A DNA stretch of 64,000 nt. Origin: Unio delphinus. Taxonomy: Eukaryota > Mollusca > Bivalvia > Unionida > Unionidae. The stretch spans positions 2,817,001 through 2,881,000 of the forward strand of contig JAQISU010000119.1 of assembly GCA_029339505.1 (NCBI GenBank), in the 5' to 3' direction. Positions 59,309 to 64,000 of this stretch are shown here, piece after piece. A program made the translations under genes and the position numbers. Positions within the stretch are counted from its first letter, which is position 1; every line of letters begins with the position of its first letter. The notes under the pieces are model-generated. The model had not been told where the DNA came from and ran no database searches. It was given only the letters and a program-made list of their open reading frames with translations.

Positions 59309-59632
59309 TTACATATTTTCCACTGGTGCATCAACGATTCTCATTCGTCCGCCAGCCCCTTCTAACAACATTGATTTGTCGCTGATAATAAGAGCAACCG
59401 CTCTATAATTAACACCACTGGGATCTATACGAGCCCTAAAATGTATGTCAACGACAGATTGCCTTGTTAAATCAAGATGCTCCAACGAAAAGTAATAAAT
59501 CGGATATAGGTTTTTAAAATCAAGTTGCGATATTTGTAAACCAGTATCAACATTTTGATCACGGCCCATATATGACAGCATTCTATGATACACACGTGCT
59601 ATGTGGTTAGTGTTGTAATCAAGCTGAATACG
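59309..59632 (-). pseudogene. Major capsid 3' part, copy F
   Basis: HIARVYHRMLSYMGRDQNVDTGLQISQLDFKNLYPIYYFS and the end VDAPVENM match copy B. Homology stops at about 59632 where the retroelement begins. Confidence 0.85.
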
Positions 59633-59638
59633 TCTGAC

Positions 59639-60892
59639 CCTATTCGAATCAAGGGATATCTGGTGCCATACAACGCACGTGAAGCTGTGGACGAAGAGGT
59701 GGGTAAAATGTTGGATCTGGGGGTGATTGAACCCTCCAACTCGCCATATTCTTCTCCAGTAGTGCTAGTCAGGAAAAAGGACAGGACGAACCGATTCTGC
59801 ATCGATTTTCGGCAGTTAAATAAAATCACTGTGTTCGATGCAGAACCAATCCCAGATATGGAGGGTCTATTGCAAAGCTATTGGGAAACCGATGGATTTC
59901 CGAATTGGATCTGTCCAAGGGATATTGGCAGTTTCCCATTGTCACAGGGTCCCGAACTTTGACAGCATTTGCGACCCAGAAAGGACTGTATCAATTCAAA
60001 GTGATGCCATTCGGGTTAGTTGGAGCCAGCGCCAAAGGTTGTCGTTTGATGCGAAAGTTGCTTAAAGGTTTAGCAAACGTTGATAGCTTCGTAGACGACA
60101 TATTCGTGTACACGAATACTTGGAGTGAGCACGTGTCCGTCCTGAGCGAGCTCTTCAATAGACTCCGCAGAGCACACCTCACAGTGAGACCCACTAAATT
60201 CAGTATTGGTTATACAGATTTAGATTGTTTGGGTTATAGGGTCAGCGGTATGGATCAGTTAAAACCTCAATCCAAGCAAGTTGAAGCAATTAGAGACGCA
60301 CCAAAGCCAACCAACAAAACGCAGGTAAGATCATTTCTAGGTCTAGTAGGTTTTTATAGAAAGTTTATACCGAACTTTGCAGCCATTGCTAGCCCACTGT
60401 CTGATTTGACCAAGAAGGGGCAACCAAAGAAAGTTGAATGTGGACCGCCACAAGATACAGCATGTTGTGATCTGAAAGAGAAACTGGTCAGTGCACCTAT
60501 ATTAAAATTGCCAGATGTCAGCAAACCCTTTTATTCTAAGGACAGATACTTCTGAAACTGGGTTGGGGGCAGTTTTACTGCAAGAGCAAGACGACATTAA
60601 TTTACCAATAGCTTACTCGAGTAGGAAATTGCTACCCAGGGAGAAGAATTATTCCGTCATAGAAAAGGAATGTTTGGCCGTAGTATGGGGAATTGGGAAG
60701 TATCACGCATATCTATTTGGGAGAGATTTCGTTCTCGAGACTGATCACCAACCCTTACTGTATTTAAACAAGGCCAAGGTCGCCAACGCTCAGTTGATGC
60801 GTTGGGCGCTAACACTACAACCTTATCGTTTCCGTGTAGAAGCAATAAGGGGAGTTGAAAATATAGGCGCAGACTACTTGAGTAGGGCATGA
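59639..60892 (+). pseudogene. Reverse transcriptase-RNase H of a Ty3/gypsy element
   Basis: RT blocks LGVIEPSNSPYSSPVVLVRKKD, FCIDFRQLNKIT, ELDLSKGYWQFPI, QFKVMPFGL and the catalytic SFVDDIFVYTN; thumb with VRSFLGLVGFYRKFIPNFA; RNase H ILRTDTSETGLGAVLLQ, YSVIEKECLAVVWG and ETDHQPLLYL, ending IGADYLSRA. Two frameshifts, near 59880 and 60530. There is no integrase between the RNase H end and the LTR. Confidence 0.9.
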
Positions 60893-61040
60893 TGGGAAAT
60901 TTGTATTTTTTTGCCAGTAGTAAAATCCAGATTGTAGTCTAACCAGTGTAAATGTTGTAAGATATCATCAGTAGTTTTTTTTCTTCTATTCTGTGTTAGT
61001 TTTAAAAATGTGTACATTTTTATTCTTAGGGGGGAGGTAT

Positions 61041-61908
61041 TGTCACAGAATTAGAGATGTTCCGCAACAAATCATATATAATTTTAGCTACGATCTCAAA
61101 GACGTTATCAGAGATGTTGTCAGAGATGTTCCGCAACAAATCATCTACAATTTCAGCTACTGTCTCAAAGACGTTATCGGCGATGTTATCAGAGATGTTA
61201 TCAGCCGACGTTATCAGATGCGTTATCAGATGCATTATCAGATGCGTTATCAGATGCGTTATCAGATGCGTTATCAGAGATGTTATCAGAGATGTTCCGC
61301 AACAAATCATCTCTCAAAGACGTTATCAGCCGACGTTATCAGCGATATTATCAAATGTTATCAGATGCGTTATCAGCTACAAAAAAACAGACTAATAATA
61401 GTTGTCTCAAAAAATAATTTAAACCTTAGATTACGCTATTGCATTTAAAGTCTAATAGTGACTAGTATATCCAAATATTCCACGTTTAAAATCTGCATTG
61501 CAATAAAGGCATCATTATGTGAAATGATAAACTGAATAAAATTCACAATAAAACGAAATATAAATTTAACACTCACCCCTTTGGCTGGAGATTGAAAGAC
61601 GAGCTATCTATCCTGTGATTAGATACTTTAGGTCCCGTAATATTGATCAGAAATATTATGCCTATCTAAATACCCTCAAATAGGTGAACATAAATCACGG
61701 CAAGATTACCGTGTACCCTGTGAATCTAATGTTCCGGATTTCATGTAATTCAAAGTCAGGCACATGCAAATCGTTACACGCCGCTTACCTTGGAGAAAAC
61801 CACTTATTCACCCCAGGTAACGCATGTACGACGAAACAAAAAATAATGGTGAAATTAGTTTGTAATTCAAGAAGAAAATAAATTAAATTTTCGCCTAATT
61901 CTGTGACA
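61041..61908 (+). repeat. 3' LTR with 14-bp inverted termini
   Basis: 868 bp, TGTCACAGAATTAG ... CTAATTCTGTGACA. The 5' third (61060-61380) is built of GATGCGTTATCA and TTATCAGAGATGTT units and GTTCCGCAACAAATCAT blocks. AATAAA occurs near 61550. Terminal TG/CA and the preceding purine tract fit an LTR. Confidence 0.8.
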
Positions 61909-62998
61909 ATAATCAGATGGTTCTTGTTGTCCGTTTATTCTCAGTCCTTGACTCCTAATTGATCAAATATCATACGACTGCATTCTTGGGAACCTAATCG
62001 ATTCCGATTTTGCAGCGCTATAAATATTTGACGTGGAGCTGAAACGGCTTGTTTTGATGCCAGGTGCCATGTAAATGTATCAGCAACATTATCCTCTTTG
62101 GCATCAGTTGTTGTTGTTAGCCAACTTATCAATGATTTGCCACTTGTGTCCATAAATGAAAGAAGCCGCTCTTCCGTGGTAATTGATGGGGTCATTACTG
62201 GCATCCACAATACTATTTTACTCAAAACAACTTTACCATCAGCGGCACCAGTACGCCGAATTGCATCATTGTCATTGCCTTTTCGCACTAATGCGATTGT
62301 GTGCTTGGCTCCATAGATGATTTTCTGACATTGAAGCAGAATCCAAATATGTGATGGAGTGGAAGCGCACATAAAAAAAATTGCTGCTGTTCATGCAATG
62401 CTCCTTTTCGTGTTGCAAATCCTAAATTGAAATAACCATTCACGCCTCCGAGAATATCAAACGCAGCTCCGCGTCTAGCTAGACGTTCTGGATTAGTTGC
62501 TTCTTGTTGATAGGCTTCTGCATTATCTTTTGCTGTTAACACTTTAATGTATTGAAGGTTGTCGTCGTTGTCAGAGGTATCCTTTGCAAACATCATAGAT
62601 GGACCAGCCGACCTTGTATAATCATCGGAGTATCCTGCTAGCCCGATTATTGTTGTTGCAAAATCAACTTCACGGTCTTATGATTCAATTTCTTTTCCAT
62701 CAATAAGATATCTTGCACTTTCAAATAACGCCATTATGCCATTATTAACAAAACCAATTCGGACATTATCTGCATATGGGGTATCAGCTGCAACATTTGT
62801 TACGAGTTTTCCCTCAATTTCAATAAATGCTTCACATGGCAAGAAGTATTTACTGGTATCTTGAGCTTGAAGTTCAATTCGCGATCGTTGGTCGGGTTGT
62901 ATTGCATGATAGGAATAGTATTGATAATCACGGACGGAATAGTCCTTGGGTACTGGGGCTTCCATATCAAACGCGGGATCAGCTGTTCGTTTACACAT
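61909..62998 (-). pseudogene. Major capsid 5' part, copy F
   Basis: Starts MCKRTADPAFDMEAPVPKDYSVRDYQYY. GFVNNGIMALFESARYLIDG, SAGPSMMFAKDTSD and MPVMTPSITTEERLLSF are readable. One in-frame stop near 62676, a frameshift near 62310-62340, then interruption at ~61911. Confidence 0.85.
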
Positions 62999-63040
62999 TA
63001 TACTATTCACACTAGTGTTTTCAATTGTGAAACTCTTTGT

Positions 63041-63511
63041 AAATCATCGTCGTTTTTGTTTTCGTTTCAAACCACTTCATGCTATCGCGTTCATGATAGC
63101 GCTATCTGTTACCGGTGAAGCCGTCAATGGAGATGGAGTCACCGAAGCAGCCAACGACGCTAGTTTTTCTTCCACTGCTCTATTTATTGCTTTGCTGATT
63201 TTTGCAGGCATTACTGTAGTTGATGGTAGCACTGTTTGTTTCCTTCGCACCAATGATGCTATTTTATCTTTCGCGGCAGAAAATGCCTTTCCGGCAAGAT
63301 TTTCAACAGCGCTGATTCCCTTATCACGAATAGCATCAATGGCCTTCATTGATAATTGTTTAGCTAACGAAGCCACTTTTGGGGCCATTCTTGTAAATAG
63401 CCCCGCAATGGTATTGCCGAAACCATCTCAGTAATATGTTCTATAAACAGGCAATCGTGAGTTCACCACGTAGACGCTTACGGGTTTATCATGGTTGTAG
63501 TGAATGATCAT
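63041..63511 (-). pseudogene. pVI-like minor capsid candidate, copy F
   Basis: MIIHYNHDKP start at 63511, a TGA in place of Gly in the GDGLG segment (~63430), then APKVASLAKQLSMKAIDAIRDKGISAVENLAGKAF and a second TGA just before the basic tail. Same layout as copies B and C. Confidence 0.7.
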
Positions 63512-63544
63512 CTTGTTATAAAACTAATAGTTTTTCAATTAGTG

Positions 63545-64000
63545 ATCAATCGCTAAGATCCATAGGATTTTCATCATAACCATGGGCATCTCTGTGATTT
63601 TCAACTAATTCAGCAATGAGTTCTCGTTATACATCAATGTCCATGATACCGCCGGCAAATAATCGTCTACATATATTAGCTGCTTCATTAATTATTTTAA
63701 TGGAGTTGTTTCCGGCTCGTTTTCCGCCCATAAGTACTTCTAACCGTGATATATCACTGAGGATGTTACCAGGACTTGTCACGGTTGCGTTGAAATCTAA
63801 AGGATTTTCAATCGAATATCCGCTAGCAGTAACTTTTTTAGTTGTACTAGTTTCATCATACTCATCAACTCCCTTTTTCAATTCTTTATATTCCAATGCT
63901 TTTTTATCTAAACGGCCAATAATCTCCTTATTCGTTTTATACAACCAATTAACCCATTCATCTCGGTTTATTTTACTGTTTTTATACTCGTCTTTTAAAA
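63545..64000 (-). pseudogene. 320-aa protein, C-terminal part, copy F (runs off the window)
   Basis: LSDISRLEVLMGGKRAGNNS and NEAANICRRLFAGGIMDI match copy B; a TAA near 63627 interrupts the last ~25 codons. Upstream sequence is open to the window edge (LYKTNKEIIGRLDKK). Confidence 0.75.

Larger units (their letters stand above)
59633..61908 (+). mobile_element. Ty3/gypsy-type retroelement fragment inserted in the copy F capsid gene
   Basis: RT and RNase H reading frames followed by a purine tract (TTAGGGGGGAGG, 61027-61038) and one LTR. The 5' LTR, gag and anything upstream of RT are missing at 59633. Capsid sequence flanks it directly on both sides (to 59632; from ~61911). Confidence 0.85.
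55163..64000 (-). mobile_element. Polinton-like virus copy F (capsid half), minus strand, partial
   Basis: From right to left: 320-aa, pVI-like, capsid (split by a retroelement), pX-like, protease, fibre-like, membrane, penton-like, in the order of copy B. No terminal repeat is seen at its left edge, where it meets the copy E remnants. It continues past the window. Parts (56500-58350) look more GC-rich than the other copies, so F is a diverged lineage. Confidence 0.75.

Noticed and set aside
61041..61908. Reading frames with repeated MLSEMFRNKS / RYQMRYQM
   Set aside because: They arise from 12-14-bp tandem units in the LTR, with frames open on both strands.

Overview
The window reads as animal (metazoan) genomic DNA made almost entirely of integrated DNA viruses. 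I found no convincing host gene. A metazoan host is suggested by simple repeats, a Ty3/gypsy-type retroelement, a BIR-domain gene in the central element, and histone-mRNA-type 3' stem-loops of the animal form. The species cannot be named from this; a marine invertebrate is a guess.

Two kinds of integrated virus are present. (1) Positions 28366-49112 hold one near-complete Maverick/Polinton (adintovirus-type) element of 20,747 bp. It has ~404-bp terminal inverted repeats, AG...CT ends and a 6-bp target duplication (AATGTT). It encodes PolB, a chromodomain integrase, packaging ATPase, adenain-type protease, major and minor capsid proteins, core-like proteins, a BIR protein and several unknown genes. 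(2) Around it are at least four copies (A, B, C, E/F) of an AT-rich Polinton-like virus. Its gene order is: terminal repeat, ATPase, Zn-ribbon/phospholipase A2, integrase, one large PolB-SF1 helicase-HNH protein, three small genes, a repeat-rich gap, a 320-aa protein, pVI-like, major capsid, pX-like, protease, fibre-like, membrane protein, penton-like, terminal repeat.

Layout. 1-3653: right part of copy A. 3654-5454: no gene. 5455-11552: decayed left part of copy C with microsatellites and a possible SINE. 11553-27087: copy B, 15.5 kb, both ends present, many in-frame stops. 27092-28365: copy C continues. 28366-49112: the Maverick, inserted inside the major capsid gene of C. 49113-54384: rest of C. 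54385-55122: remnants of copy E. 55163-64000: copy F on the minus strand, its capsid gene split by a retroelement fragment (59633-61908).

The strongest unexpected signal is in the Maverick. All five genes next to its termini end in a canonical replication-dependent histone mRNA stem-loop (16 nt, loop UUUC or UCUC) followed by an ACCCA/ACUCA-type flank and a GAAAAGA purine element. The stem-loop starts 20-41 nt after each stop codon. I did not see one after the core replication and capsid genes. Three of the five also share a ~40-bp TATA promoter. This suggests a terminal-gene programme using the host S-phase histone mRNA machinery (SLBP/U7), separate from the polyadenylated core genes. The second notable signal is a conserved U UUA AAA slippery site joining Zn-ribbon and PLA2 frames in copies A and B.
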